Assembly (NCBI GenBank): GCA_008933995.1
Contig: WARS01000044.1
Coordinates: 2,438,866 to 2,502,865 of the forward strand
Source: Datnioides undecimradiatus
Taxonomy: Eukaryota > Chordata > Actinopteri > Lobotiformes > Datnioididae
DNA: 64,000 nucleotides
Direction: 5' to 3'
Part shown: positions 59,001 through 64,000 of the stretch, one piece after another
Layout of the letters: each line of letters opens with the position of its first letter
Numbering within the stretch: position 1 is the first letter of the stretch
Notes under the pieces: generated by a model
Told to the model about the DNA's origin: nothing
What the model saw: the letters and a program-made list of their open reading frames with translations, nothing else
Databases searched by the model: none
Position numbers and translations under genes: made by a program

Positions 59001-61976
59001 GTTAGATAACAATATCTTAGGTCTGATGATGGCTACTTTCCAACCTTAGCTTAAGTAATCTCTAAGCAGCCAGTGAGCGAGATCAAGCGTTGTTCATGTT
59101 AGCATTGGGTCTTGTGTTTGACACATCAGTGTTTTGGCCAAGGATGATGCTTGCTTGAATCAACAGATAAACTGATAATGAGAAGAACTGCTGGTTGCAG
59201 CTTTAATAGATCCATTAAGTTTTAAAAATAATATTTTTGGCACATTGTCTGATGGTGTATTTAACAGCCAACACCTATGCAAGTTAACGTCTCTGCTCAG
59301 GCTGTACCATTAAACATATACTCGGTTTCATGTTGGGGGTGTGCAATTGGAAGCAGAGGGAAATTGATGTGGCACTGAATTTTGTGGCATAAAGCAACAT
59401 TGCTTTGCTTTGTGTAGTGGCAAGTTACACAAGTCTGTTATATTGCCAAACTGGCCAAATTATATGTAAAATGTGACAGGATTTGCCCAAGGAGGTTGGT
59501 GGTAACTAAAACATTACTGGGGATGATGACAACAGAATGGGGGTGACATAGCACTCCTTTGTTTCTATGTATATGAGCTGTGAGATTTGTCCAAACTATA
59601 ATGAACAACTGGAGTAAAGCACCAAAAAAAATTCAATGGTGTGCCTCTACCATGTAGCAGCTGCAGGAAGAGTTTGCAGGAAAAGCAGGCTAACACAAAA
59701 CTAGAGACATTGTTTTGTAGAAAAATAACAATGTGAATGCTGCAGTACCTTTTACTGCTGATTAAAGAGCGTTGGCTCTGAGTAGACATATCAAGGTTTG
59801 AGAGTATCATCTCATCTAATGCCAACATAACCAAGCTCATCTGACACTAAATTTAAACATAATCACAATGATCAGAGTGCCAGAGTGCTGACCAGTCCAG
59901 TCAGTACCCATGAACGCAGCAAGCAATATTAATACCCTCTGTTTGCATGTCTCAAACAGGCACTGAGGCCTATGTGATATTGTGAGAGTGCTACCTCTTA
60001 AAAGAGGAAAGGCAGAAAATGGCAAACCTGACTCACTCTTCCAAAAAAGAAGAGGCACACCAGTGATACAGAGAGATGAAAATAGACAAGGGACAAAAAA
60101 AAACAATGTTTTTTATCCACTCGTAAAAGAGGAACGTTTGACAGTGACAGTCACCTTATGTGAACATTAAATGTATTTATGAGTCGTAACTTGTGTTGTT
60201 CACCCACTTTACCATATCCCACTTATCACTACGGTCCTCAATGCCCCCCTGTAACTCCCTCATCCTCTGCGCATCCCATCATCTCTCCATGCTGACTCAG
60301 CATCTTGCTTACAGCTAAGTTCTGCGTCCTTTTTGCCCGACAGGGAGCCAATCAGCCCGACTAAAAGCCCGCACAGCTCACTCGCCCATCACTGCCAGAC
60401 ACTGATCTGATCTCAAGTTACTGTATGTGTCAAAGAAACAAAGGGGAATGTTAGCTTGTTACAGGTCAGGGATGAATAATTCCTGGAGGCTAGCTTTGAA
60501 GTGGAGACAGTCCACATCAAACATGTTGGGTCACTGAACTTAGTCTGCAATTACACAGGCTCTGGAAGATGCTACATGGAAAACTGATAAAATCAGTTCT
60601 TTTATCCAGTATTTGGAGCTAATGCTAGCTAAATATGCTGGATACTTGAAGTTTGACTGGTGTTTGAAATTTGAGTGGGCAATCCAAACAGCACTATTGG
60701 AACATCATTATCAAAATCTCTGTAAGAGATGGAAAGTTATTCACAAAGTTGTATTTAAAGGATTATGACAACAAAGTGACAACCAAGTCAAATGAGCATT
60801 TCCTACCACTAGAAAGAGAGACCATGACAGGACGCATTCATTATGCTGAACGCACATTTTCCACGCTCCTACAGTCTTGCTGAGTGCTGCATATTAGCGC
60901 AGATCACTTCAAAAAGACACTTGGAAGTTCAATTTCAGCACCCCTTGGAAAGAGACTTCAGACTGTTTTAAGCTGCTGTTTGGCCATGTGTGATATCCTG
61001 GCAACAAAATGTCACATTCCAGCATTTTTGAGATATGGCAGAGGGTGCAGCCGAGGCCACCACGTACACACACAAAGAACACATGAAGCAGGAAACAGAG
61101 TAAAGAGAAAAACTGTGAAAAAGGCAAAAGGAGAGAATGAGACAGTGTGAGAGAGCCAGAAGAAGAAGAAGAGGGACAGGATAGATGGAGAGAGAGCATA
61201 GGTCATAACAATGAGTCTTCTAACCCCTCCCCCATCCAATCCAGGGCTCCAGTCGTCTACAGTGCTGACAATAGGTCCCCTTCACACAGACGCACAGTCT
61301 CAGCCAAAACAACAATATAAACTCCAACAAACCACAGGAATGCCCTGCAAAGGTCCTACTCTGTCACTGGGATAAAATTGAAAAATGTCTGCCTGTTGTA
61401 ATCCAGGAAAGGGCGACTGGTTGTCAGAAAGAAACGCATTTTCTACAGCTTTTTCCAGGTTTGATGTGGTGTATGAAAACGCTATTTAAATTGTGCCTCT
61501 TTTGACTTGGCGGATGTCAGATAAAGTGAAAAGTTTGTTTGATTCCCACTGTTTCAAAGGAGATCAGATGGTCCTTTTCATCCCACTAAGACGATGTCAG
61601 CTCATTCGAAATATCTTGCTCAAGTTAACACCGAAAACAACATCTTGGCCAATAACAGAAATTCCTTTACTCTTCCGTATCCCCCAATTTGCTGGGTAAA
61701 CTAGAGGAAAATAATATATGAAAGGCCCATGGGTTAAGTGTTGCAGTGACACTGCGATGACTAGCCAGGATCTCTCACCTTGAAATTGCTGGAGTTCACC
61801 CATCCCGTTAGCTCGTCCACCGTTTTATCCAACCGGGGTTTGTCCTGTTCCACGTCCGGGGAGCGCTGCGGATCGTTCAGGTAGTCAATGAGGTCTTGAC
61901 CGACCTGCAACCGGCGGGTAACATCTTTCTGCACTACCTGCTGGTAAAAATAGTCCATGTTGTCATGTTCCTCCAT
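10832..61976 (-). CDS. clasp2: clasp2 (CLIP-associating protein 2), complete, 45 coding exons
   Basis: CLASP2 is a microtubule plus-end tracking protein. It stabilises and rescues microtubules at the cell cortex, Golgi and kinetochores, and it binds EB1, CLIP-170 and tubulin. The coding exons listed below join to 4671 bases (1556 codons plus stop) with every phase compatible. Domains are TOG1 (about 1-240), TOG2 (about 287-530), an S/R/P-rich linker with SRIP at 731-734 and 769-772, TOG3 (about 919-1167) and the CLIP-interacting TOG4-like domain (about 1316-1540). Human long CLASP2 is about 1515 residues. CLASP2 rather than CLASP1 is supported by the alternative start [11 protein letters not shown], by [20 protein letters not shown] and [19 protein letters not shown], and by the ubp1 neighbour. 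The start ATG at 61976 precedes the conserved [18 protein letters not shown]. Confidence 0.97.
11394..11510 (-). CDS. clasp2: clasp2 exon 44
   Basis: Residues 1493-1531, [20 protein letters not shown] then [19 protein letters not shown]. 39 codons, phase 0 at both ends. Confidence 0.97.
11641..11847 (-). CDS. clasp2: clasp2 exon 43
   Basis: Residues 1424-1492, [20 protein letters not shown] through [18 protein letters not shown], in the CLIP-interacting domain. 69 codons, phase 0 at both ends. Confidence 0.97.
12030..12158 (-). CDS. clasp2: clasp2 exon 42
   Basis: Residues 1381-1423, [20 protein letters not shown] then [20 protein letters not shown]. 43 codons, phase 0 at both ends. Confidence 0.96.
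12261..12454 (-). CDS. clasp2: clasp2 exon 41, start of CLIP-interacting domain
   Basis: Residues 1316-1380, [20 protein letters not shown] through [20 protein letters not shown]. Opens the C-terminal TOG4-like domain that binds CLIPs and other partners. Two possible AG acceptors lie 4 bases apart; phase supports 12454. Confidence 0.96.
12548..12743 (-). CDS. clasp2: clasp2 exon 40
   Basis: Residues 1251-1316, with [20 protein letters not shown] and [17 protein letters not shown]. The linker before the C-terminal domain; less conserved, with the ALDNK hallmark intact. Confidence 0.93.
12744..14648 (-). other. clasp2 intron 39; no gene seen
   Basis: AT-rich intron with an imperfect GT array on plus at 13766-13801. 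No conserved reading frame recognised. Confidence 0.7.
13766..13801. repeat. Imperfect GT microsatellite
   Basis: GT on plus with one TT interruption, in clasp2 intron 39. Confidence 0.9.
14649..14790 (-). CDS. clasp2: clasp2 exon 39
   Basis: Residues 1203-1250, [20 protein letters not shown] then [20 protein letters not shown], a highly conserved linker element. Donor GAG/GTCAGT. Confidence 0.96.
15142..15248 (-). CDS. clasp2: clasp2 exon 38
   Basis: Residues 1168-1203, [20 protein letters not shown] then [15 protein letters not shown], a proline-directed phosphosite-rich linker that matches human GSPLTRPTPRSPANWSS. Confidence 0.94.
15402..15545 (-). CDS. clasp2: clasp2 exon 37
   Basis: Residues 1120-1167, [20 protein letters not shown] then [20 protein letters not shown], the end of TOG3. 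48 codons, phase 0 at both ends. Confidence 0.96.
15664..15807 (-). CDS. clasp2: clasp2 exon 36
   Basis: Residues 1072-1119, [20 protein letters not shown] then [20 protein letters not shown], in TOG3. 48 codons, phase 0 at both ends. Confidence 0.96.
16245..16470. promoter_or_regulatory. CpG-rich patch within clasp2 intron 35, possible internal promoter
   Basis: CpG and GC content rise sharply here compared with the surrounding intron: GTGCGCGCC, GGCGCCGCGC and CTCGCCCTCGCCCGC all fall within about 200 bases. No coding exon with conserved protein is visible. It may be an internal promoter or enhancer; that is inference. Confidence 0.4.
16644..16657 (+). promoter_or_regulatory. CTCF-like motif in clasp2 intron 35
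   Basis: CCACAAGATGGCAG matches the CTCF core CCASYAGRKGGCRS at 13 of 14 positions. It lies about 200 bases from a CpG-rich patch. Confidence 0.4.
17902..17980 (-). CDS. clasp2: clasp2 exon 35
   Basis: Residues 1045-1071, [20 protein letters not shown] then QTPNLK in TOG3. A (CA)n array on plus lies 21 bases into the downstream intron. Confidence 0.95.
18362..18525 (-). CDS. clasp2: clasp2 exon 34
   Basis: Residues 991-1045, [20 protein letters not shown] then [18 protein letters not shown], the TOG3 core. Its acceptor is (TG)10 TTTAG rather than a normal pyrimidine tract. Donor CG/GTGGGT. Confidence 0.96.
18531..18550. repeat. (CA)10 array at the exon 34 acceptor
   Basis: Read as (TG)10 in the transcript, three T residues before the acceptor AG of exon 34. 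Confidence 0.95.
18615..18687. repeat. Long (CA)36 microsatellite
   Basis: The longest dinucleotide array in the window, about 90 bases upstream of exon 34 in the transcript. Confidence 0.95.
19394..19453 (-). CDS. clasp2: clasp2 exon 33, 60-base optional insert within TOG3
   Basis: Residues 971-990, [20 protein letters not shown]. Acceptor ATTTCAG, donor AAG/GTACTG, phase 0 at both ends. The common mammalian form splices ADPHSK or ADPHGK directly to [10 protein letters not shown] recall a similar insert in some CLASP1 isoforms, not verified. Probably a cassette exon. Confidence 0.72.
20159..20222 (-). CDS. clasp2: clasp2 exon 32
   Basis: Residues 949-970, [20 protein letters not shown] then K, in TOG3. 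A UGCAUG word starts 8 bases inside the downstream intron (20146-20151). Confidence 0.95.
20312..20403 (-). CDS. clasp2: clasp2 exon 31, start of TOG3
   Basis: Residues 919-949, [20 protein letters not shown] then [10 protein letters not shown], the first TOG3 repeat. Donor AG/GTTAGC. Confidence 0.96.
20874..21029 (-). CDS. clasp2: clasp2 exon 30
   Basis: Residues 867-918, [20 protein letters not shown] then [18 protein letters not shown] and [12 protein letters not shown]. These residues favour CLASP2 over CLASP1 (SVCSERSYGSRNG). Donor GAG/GTTGGC. Confidence 0.96.
21199..21222 (-). CDS. clasp2: clasp2 exon 29, 24-base microexon LLGDMRSK
   Basis: Residues 859-866. It resembles the optional LLLGDIRTK segment I recall from human CLASP2 isoforms, in the same place before KKPARRRYE. 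Phase 0 at both ends. UGCAUG occurs on both sides within 90 bases (see findings). Confidence 0.85.
21386..21492 (-). CDS. clasp2: clasp2 exon 28
   Basis: Residues 823-858, [20 protein letters not shown] then [13 protein letters not shown]. Returns the frame to phase 0. Confidence 0.94.
22085..22147 (-). CDS. clasp2: clasp2 exon 27
   Basis: Residues 802-823, [20 protein letters not shown], matching human SRHHSRSTGALYAPEVYGAS. Acceptor TTGCAG, donor CAG/GTGAAG. Last exon of the symmetric phase 1-1 block. Confidence 0.9.
22417..22524 (-). CDS. clasp2: clasp2 exon 26 with second SRIP motif and GSK3/CDK sites
   Basis: Residues 766-802, [20 protein letters not shown] then [19 protein letters not shown] is at 769-772. 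The S-x-x-x-S ladder ending in DTSPVR matches the human region phosphorylated by GSK3 after CDK priming, which lowers microtubule affinity. Confidence 0.96.
22714..22761. repeat. (GA)24 microsatellite
   Basis: Perfect GA array on plus in clasp2 intron 25, CU in the RNA. Confidence 0.95.
22880..23075 (-). repeat. Possible relic of the same interspersed repeat (copy C)
   Basis: Contains TTTAAATGTCTTGTTTTGTC, ACTGTCCAAAACCCAAAATC, AAAGCTGGAATTAGA and ATCAAAACAGTTGCAG in the order I remember for the repeat. This is the best-preserved copy in the window. Confidence 0.5.
24074..24118 (-). CDS. clasp2: clasp2 exon 25, 45-base cassette between the two SRIP motifs
   Basis: Residues 751-766, [15 protein letters not shown]. 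Acceptor CTCTAG, donor GAG/GTAAGG, phase 1-1. The human form I know reads RLSVARSSRIPRP here without this insert, so the exon is probably alternative. Confidence 0.68.
24378..24551 (-). CDS. clasp2: clasp2 exon 24 with first SRIP EB1-binding motif
   Basis: Residues 693-751. [20 protein letters not shown] matches human closely, then [24 protein letters not shown] at 731-734 is an SxIP motif of the type that docks on EB1. The acceptor is TCTGAAG. Confidence 0.95.
24907..24930. repeat. Poly-A run
   Basis: 24 consecutive A on plus in clasp2 intron 23. No flanking retroelement body was recognised. Confidence 0.9.
25266..25298. repeat. CA microsatellite
   Basis: Perfect CA array on plus in clasp2 intron 23. 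Confidence 0.95.
25955..25981 (-). CDS. clasp2: clasp2 exon 23, 27-base microexon
   Basis: Residues 684-693, GSQSATPVG. Acceptor GGCTCAG, donor GTG/GTAAGA, phase 1-1. Supported by splice sites and phase only; probably alternative. Confidence 0.6.
26932..26958 (-). CDS. clasp2: clasp2 exon 22, 27-base microexon
   Basis: Residues 675-684, RSDESDCTP. Acceptor TTTTTGTGCCTTCAG, donor CAG/GTATTT, phase 1-1. Without it, exon 21 joins directly to later exons as in the human form SQSQPGSRSGSP. Probably an alternative exon; the acidic content is unlike the basic surroundings. Confidence 0.65.
27196..27297 (-). CDS. clasp2: clasp2 exon 21
   Basis: Residues 641-675, [17 protein letters not shown] then [16 protein letters not shown], in the basic microtubule-binding linker. 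The acceptor is CACACACACAG, with little pyrimidine next to it. Donor C/GTACGT. Confidence 0.93.
27924..27941 (-). CDS. clasp2: clasp2 exon 20, 18-base microexon
   Basis: Residues 635-641, GTRSDN plus a split codon, matching human GTASEDG. Acceptor TCTGTAG, donor ATG/GTAAGA. Inclusion is inferred from phase, splice sites and the human alignment. Confidence 0.72.
28204..28217 (+). promoter_or_regulatory. CTCF-like motif in clasp2 intron 19
   Basis: ACAGCAGGGGGCGC matches 13 of 14 positions of the CTCF core CCASYAGRKGGCRS. Confidence 0.4.
28352..28375 (-). CDS. clasp2: clasp2 exon 19, 24-base microexon
   Basis: Residues 627-635, DDASDKTD plus a split codon, matching human EDTSDKLDG. Acceptor CTAAAG, donor ATG/GTAAGA. 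Symmetric phase 1-1, so it can be skipped in frame. Confidence 0.8.
29050..29202 (-). CDS. clasp2: clasp2 exon 18
   Basis: Residues 576-627, with [18 protein letters not shown] (human [18 protein letters not shown]) and [10 protein letters not shown]. It is the first of ten symmetric phase 1-1 exons. Confidence 0.94.
29580..29620 (-). CDS. clasp2: clasp2 exon 17
   Basis: Residues 562-576, [14 protein letters not shown], matching human NRPFSSKWST. A 41-base exon that shifts the phase to 1 for the following cassette block. Confidence 0.9.
30463..30630 (-). CDS. clasp2: clasp2 exon 16
   Basis: Residues 506-562. [20 protein letters not shown] closes TOG2, and [20 protein letters not shown] begins the Ser-rich basic linker. 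Donor AA/GTAATC. Confidence 0.95.
30826..30903 (-). CDS. clasp2: clasp2 exon 15
   Basis: Residues 480-506, [20 protein letters not shown] then RVEARK, the last TOG2 repeat. Donor AA/GTAAGA. Confidence 0.95.
31045..31104 (-). CDS. clasp2: clasp2 exon 14
   Basis: Residues 460-480, [19 protein letters not shown] in TOG2. Both boundaries split Arg codons. Confidence 0.94.
31217..31287 (-). CDS. clasp2: clasp2 exon 13
   Basis: Residues 437-460, [20 protein letters not shown] then AVR, a strongly conserved TOG2 repeat. Acceptor CTGCAG. Confidence 0.95.
31457..31592 (-). CDS. clasp2: clasp2 exon 12
   Basis: Residues 391-436, [20 protein letters not shown] through [16 protein letters not shown] in TOG2. 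Donor CGG/GTGAGT. Confidence 0.95.
31748..31893 (-). CDS. clasp2: clasp2 exon 11
   Basis: Residues 343-391, [20 protein letters not shown] through [15 protein letters not shown] in TOG2. Acceptor TTAACAG, donor GC/GTGAGC. Confidence 0.95.
32008..32100 (-). CDS. clasp2: clasp2 exon 10
   Basis: Residues 312-342, [20 protein letters not shown] then [11 protein letters not shown], the first TOG2 helices. Phase 0 at both ends; donor GTCAGT. Confidence 0.95.
32224..32297 (-). CDS. clasp2: clasp2 exon 9
   Basis: Residues 287-311, [20 protein letters not shown] then PTVQ, the N-terminal start of TOG2. Acceptor TTCTAG, donor CAG/GTATAC. Confidence 0.93.
32440..32473. repeat. CA microsatellite
   Basis: Perfect CA array on plus in clasp2 intron 8. 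Confidence 0.95.
33641..33692. repeat. Interrupted GA microsatellite
   Basis: GA array on plus with a single C interruption, in clasp2 intron 8. Confidence 0.95.
35068..35208 (-). CDS. clasp2: clasp2 exon 8
   Basis: Residues 240-287, [20 protein letters not shown] followed by [14 protein letters not shown], the linker between TOG1 and TOG2. Its phase accepts both exon 7 (Asp codon) and exon 1b (Tyr codon), which ties the two promoters to one body. Confidence 0.94.
   Translation of the reverse strand: MVVLRMTTAWMGIVLPRPRLPSRSQKFPKSLQSPPLHAGPALLVAS
36226..36271. repeat. (CA)23 microsatellite just downstream of exon 1b
   Basis: Read as (TG)n in the transcript, starting about 22 bases after the exon 1b donor. 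Confidence 0.95.
36294..36327 (-). CDS. clasp2: clasp2 alternative first exon 1b (short, TOG1-less isoform)
   Basis: ATG at 36327 encodes [11 protein letters not shown] plus one base of the next codon, then a donor GTGAGT. Spliced to exon 8 it reads ...[16 protein letters not shown], matching the human short start MRRLICKRICDYKSFDDEESVDGN residue for residue in layout, including the split Tyr codon. In mammals this N terminus belongs to CLASP2-beta and carries palmitoylated cysteines; Cys6 and Cys10 are kept here. The -3 base is A, a good start context. This isoform lacks TOG1. A further upstream in-frame ATG exists at 36408, but the human start supports 36327. Confidence 0.9.
36585..36609. 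promoter_or_regulatory. clasp2: Candidate promoter elements for exon 1b (CCAAT and CRE-like)
   Basis: AGCCAATCAG at 36585-36594 and TGACATCA at 36602-36609 lie about 260 bases upstream of the exon 1b start codon. This spacing suits a promoter, but the assignment is inference. Confidence 0.35.
36679..36727. repeat. CA microsatellite upstream of exon 1b
   Basis: Perfect CA array on plus, about 350 bases upstream of the exon 1b start codon. Confidence 0.95.
40350..40395. repeat. (CA)23 microsatellite
   Basis: Perfect CA array on plus in clasp2 intron 7. Confidence 0.95.
41799..41827. repeat. CA microsatellite
   Basis: Perfect CA array on plus in clasp2 intron 7, preceded by CT-rich sequence. 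A second CA array follows at 41951-41976. Confidence 0.95.
42840..43010 (-). repeat. Possible relic of the same interspersed repeat (copy D)
   Basis: GATGATGTCTTCAAATTG and ATCAAAATAGCTGCTG followed by AACTGATTAATAATT align in order with copy C. Confidence 0.4.
45022..45078. repeat. CA microsatellite
   Basis: Long perfect CA array on plus in clasp2 intron 7, about 265 bases upstream on plus from the end of exon 7. Confidence 0.95.
45343..45413 (-). CDS. clasp2: clasp2 exon 7
   Basis: Residues 216-240, [20 protein letters not shown]. It ends TOG1 and enters the linker. A CT-rich microsatellite forms the acceptor tract. The last base starts an Asp codon completed by exon 8. Confidence 0.92.
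45414..49845 (-). other. clasp2 intron 6; no gene seen
   Basis: Mixed AT-rich and simple sequence. The open frames present are short and not conserved to anything I know. Confidence 0.65.
49846..49943 (-). CDS. clasp2: clasp2 exon 6
   Basis: Residues 184-216, [20 protein letters not shown] through KRGLPAAR, the last repeat of TOG1. Donor CG/GTGAGT. Confidence 0.93.
50749..50824 (-). CDS. clasp2: clasp2 exon 5
   Basis: Residues 158-183, [20 protein letters not shown] followed by DQNPQ, in TOG1. Acceptor TTTCAG, donor GTAAGA. Confidence 0.92.
50825..52382 (-). other. clasp2 intron 4; no gene seen
   Basis: AT-rich intronic sequence with a T-run on plus near 51725-51741. Nothing else recognised. 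Confidence 0.65.
52383..52474 (-). CDS. clasp2: clasp2 exon 4
   Basis: Residues 128-158, [20 protein letters not shown], a hallmark of CLASP TOG1. Acceptor TCCAG, donor AT/GTGAGT. Confidence 0.93.
53009..53046. repeat. (GT)19 array at the exon 3 donor
   Basis: GT on plus, CA in the transcript, starting five bases after the exon 3 boundary. Confidence 0.95.
53052..53155 (-). CDS. clasp2: clasp2 exon 3
   Basis: Residues 93-127, [18 protein letters not shown] through CMEQTASPM in TOG1. The donor GTGAGA runs directly into a long CA repeat in the transcript (see findings). Confidence 0.93.
53156..56176 (-). other. clasp2 intron 2; simple repeats, no gene seen
   Basis: Contains a GT array on plus (53419-53438), short CA arrays near 54505 and 54735, and GT-rich stretches near 55036. 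No conserved reading frame. Confidence 0.65.
56177..56255 (-). CDS. clasp2: clasp2 exon 2
   Basis: Residues 67-93, [20 protein letters not shown] and onward, matching the second helical repeat of TOG1. Acceptor TTTTGTAG, donor GTGAGA, ending one base into a Val codon. Confidence 0.9.
56256..61778 (-). other. clasp2 intron 1; no gene seen
   Basis: A 5.5 kb first intron of AT-rich sequence with a short CA array near 58381. It may hold regulatory elements, but none is identifiable by eye. Confidence 0.65.
61779..61976 (-). CDS. clasp2: clasp2 exon 1, long-isoform start
   Basis: Residues 1-66, starting [19 protein letters not shown] and ending [11 protein letters not shown] at donor GTGAGA. It opens TOG1 and corresponds to the N terminus of human CLASP2-alpha. 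The first ATG of the frame was taken as the start. Confidence 0.93.
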
Positions 61977-62800
61977 TGGGCACTCAGTGCCGTGTGGCCA
62001 GCTACTGAAGCCGGCCGAAGACAGGAGACAGTGGTCGGTCCGACGGTGTCCGAATAAGATTTTAAATGTGGTCCCGTGGAGGGGCAGAGAGACTGTGCGG
62101 TCTGAACTGCATCCAACGGATGTTTAATCATTAACATGCAATCCTTGTAAGAAAATGTAGATTAATTTAACTCACAATTAATCATCCCTCTTTCCAAATC
62201 AAAAGCTCAACTTTGTATGACAAAGACGTGACGTTAGCTCGGTAGCTGCTTCACTGTACAAAGTTAGCTCAGAAGGTTAACCCAAAACTTGAGAAAGTTC
62301 AGGAAATGTGTAATAGTGGTGGACCCCGGCAGGTTCCTTCAATATATCCGCATCAAAACAAGCTAGCAATCCTGGTTGGCTATCTGTTATGCTAACAAAA
62401 ATAGCACCTAGCTAGTTAGCACAGCGACCCAAACAAGGATAGACTGCTTCACATCAGCTAGCTCGGCTAGCTAACGTTAGTTATCCGCAGGCCTAACGCC
62501 TGTCTCCACTCCGCTTCTCTATTCCATGGCCACCGGCTGGAAAGTGTGCTGATCTTTCAGCTGTCGACTCCTTCAGTGATAAAGTTGCACCAAACTTCCA
62601 CAATAAAGACTCAGCTCCAGTCCCGTGGTGACTGGTTTCTCTTTAATCCAGAAATAATCACCGCTACCGCTAAACCCGTTATGAGGCGCTGAAAGCTTGC
62701 GCGCTGCCGGGGACTGCAGTTTACCAGGGGGCGCAAACGATCAACGCTCAGGCCGATGGGTCTTCGGGAACCGCACAGCTAGCCAGAATAATGCCTGATG
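61977..62800 (-). promoter_or_regulatory. clasp2: clasp2 long-isoform 5' UTR and promoter region
   Basis: The sequence upstream of the start ATG is CpG-enriched in parts and carries GCTAGC / TAACGTTA words at about 62230-62484 and a CTCF-like core at 62721-62734. No transcription start can be fixed by eye; the 5' UTR probably begins between 62.1 and 62.6 kb. Confidence 0.5.
62721..62734 (+). promoter_or_regulatory. CTCF-like motif at the clasp2 promoter
   Basis: TTACCAGGGGGCGC matches 12 of 14 positions of the CTCF core CCASYAGRKGGCRS. Confidence 0.4.
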
Positions 62801-64000
62801 TAAAATGTCGAATTGTCAACTGTTCTGTACACCGTACTCGTACTTAAATATTGCTATGGACACACCAATAATAAGAAAATATATCCTTTGTTATTACTGA
62901 TGCTGTATCATTTCTGTTTTCTGGCACAGTCATGAATCAAACACACCGCACCGTTTCTGTGGGCGTGTCTGCGGTCTACGCGGCTCTTTGGTGACATCTT
63001 GTGGTTTTACTGCGGTGTGGCCCGTATTCAGTTTGCCGCAGTTTACTATGAAGTACTCTTAAGATGTTTGGAGACAAAATCTCACATCGGAGAGACAAAG
63101 CACATTTACTATTAGTCACTTTTATTTGTTCATTTGTTTATTTTTTCATTTATTTTCTTAAACATAAAACTGTTAAAACAGCTGTCAAAGAGAGGGCATT
63201 AGTATCACAGCCATTCAAGTCAGCTATGTATCCAGTATCCAGAGTCCATCTGAGTCTTTCTTCATTTTCTGTCTGCTCTCCTGGGTTCAGTCCTATCCAT
63301 CATCCTGCCAATCTCCCCAGTCTTTGAGCACTTGGCACTACACAGCACTTGCCAGTCTCTTGTTTAGCAAAATACTTAAAGCTGCTTCTGTTTTGTTGTA
63401 TTATCAGTGCTTTCAGTGGTGGTGTTTCAAGCCCAATATGTTACTCAACAAAACAAGATCCTGTTGTTCAGATGGAGTGTCTGTATAGAGTAAACAAAGT
63501 TCTAGTCACTGCATTGACATTCCTGTCACATATGTTTTGTTGGATTGGATGAGAGGGAGATTGATGCTGGTTAATTTAATACATGTGATTGGCAGATCTC
63601 ACCAGAGCTGAGCTAATTCTAAATAATTCCCCATGTGCTGTTTGGAGCATTAAATTAGTGGAATATATTAAATAGATAATTCATTATGTCCTACGTCATC
63701 AGTAAATTTCCAATTTCACCAAACTACACTAAAATTAACTTTCAAATACAGAAATTCACATGATTGTCAAAACGTTGAGGTGCATTTGCTCACATTCTCA
63801 TACTTCTCAACTTTAATCAAATTTCCATTTCATTTTGAGGCAAAGTTGCACCAACATTAGCCCTGATTGATATCCAAATGCACACAGTAAATTGAAATAA
63901 TAGACCCCACAGTCCAGTTAAAAACAGTGGGTATAACACAGTTTTGTTTAAGTGTTACTAAACTCACTCTGAATAGTAGGGAGACTGGACACCTACTAAT
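62801..64000. other. Sequence upstream of clasp2; no gene seen
   Basis: AT-rich. In human the next gene on this side is PDCD6IP on the opposite strand, but I see no coding exon of it in this window. Confidence 0.6.

Noticed and set aside
10832-61976. Alternative call of the large gene as clasp1
   Set aside because: The alternative start [25 protein letters not shown] and the ubp1 neighbour all point to clasp2.
63064-63552. Start of a further gene such as pdcd6ip upstream of clasp2
   Set aside because: The open frames here carry no PDCD6IP-like sequence and no convincing splice structure.

Overview
This is a vertebrate nuclear sequence and almost certainly comes from a ray-finned fish. The genes have many short exons with canonical GT-AG introns. 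Introns carry abundant CA and GA microsatellites, and GCTAGC / TAACGTTA words of a kind I associate with teleosts cluster at both promoters. Every coding segment I can support belongs to two minus-strand genes in the same head-to-tail order as human 3p22: ubp1, a CP2/Grainyhead-family transcription factor, and upstream of it clasp2, a microtubule plus-end tracking protein. There are no operons, CRISPR arrays, prophages or bacterial features.

Layout from left to right, with transcription running right to left. Positions 22-6541 hold the first eight coding exons (310 codons) of ubp1; the rest of the gene lies beyond the left edge. The ubp1 5' leader and CpG-rich promoter lie at about 6.5-8.0 kb. 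The gap at 8.0-9.36 kb holds no gene that I can see. The clasp2 3' UTR runs from a polyadenylation signal at 9386 to the stop codon at 10832. Coding exons of clasp2 then run to the start codon at 61976. The clasp2 promoter region is about 62.0-62.8 kb. I see no gene in the last 1.2 kb.

For clasp2 I assembled 45 coding exons whose phases all agree, giving 4671 bases (1556 codons plus stop) if every exon is used. I also found an alternative first exon (1b) inside the 10 kb intron 7, which gives the short isoform starting [12 protein letters not shown]. The protein order is TOG1 (exons 1-7), a linker (exon 8), TOG2 (exons 9-16), a Ser/Arg/Pro-rich linker with two SRIP motifs for EB1 binding and GSK3/CDK-type phosphosites (exons 16-30), TOG3 (exons 31-37), a second linker (exons 38-40), and the C-terminal CLIP-interacting TOG4-like domain (exons 41-45). 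ubp1 supplies the CP2 DNA-binding region, and its exon 8 is the 36-codon insert that separates LBP-1b from LBP-1a. The two genes share a neighbourhood; I see no evidence of a shared function.

I did not find a new kind of genetic system. The most interesting signals concern clasp2 splicing: ten consecutive frame-preserving exons covering the EB1-binding linker, four exons of 27 bases or less in that block plus a 24-base exon flanked by UGCAUG words, a CFTR-exon-9-like (TG)10-TTTAG acceptor before exon 34, a CA repeat 5 bases inside the donor of exon 3, a strand bias in the microsatellites, and an isolated CpG-rich patch in intron 35 that may be an internal promoter. Exon numbers and residue numbers below refer to the form of clasp2 that uses all 45 exons.
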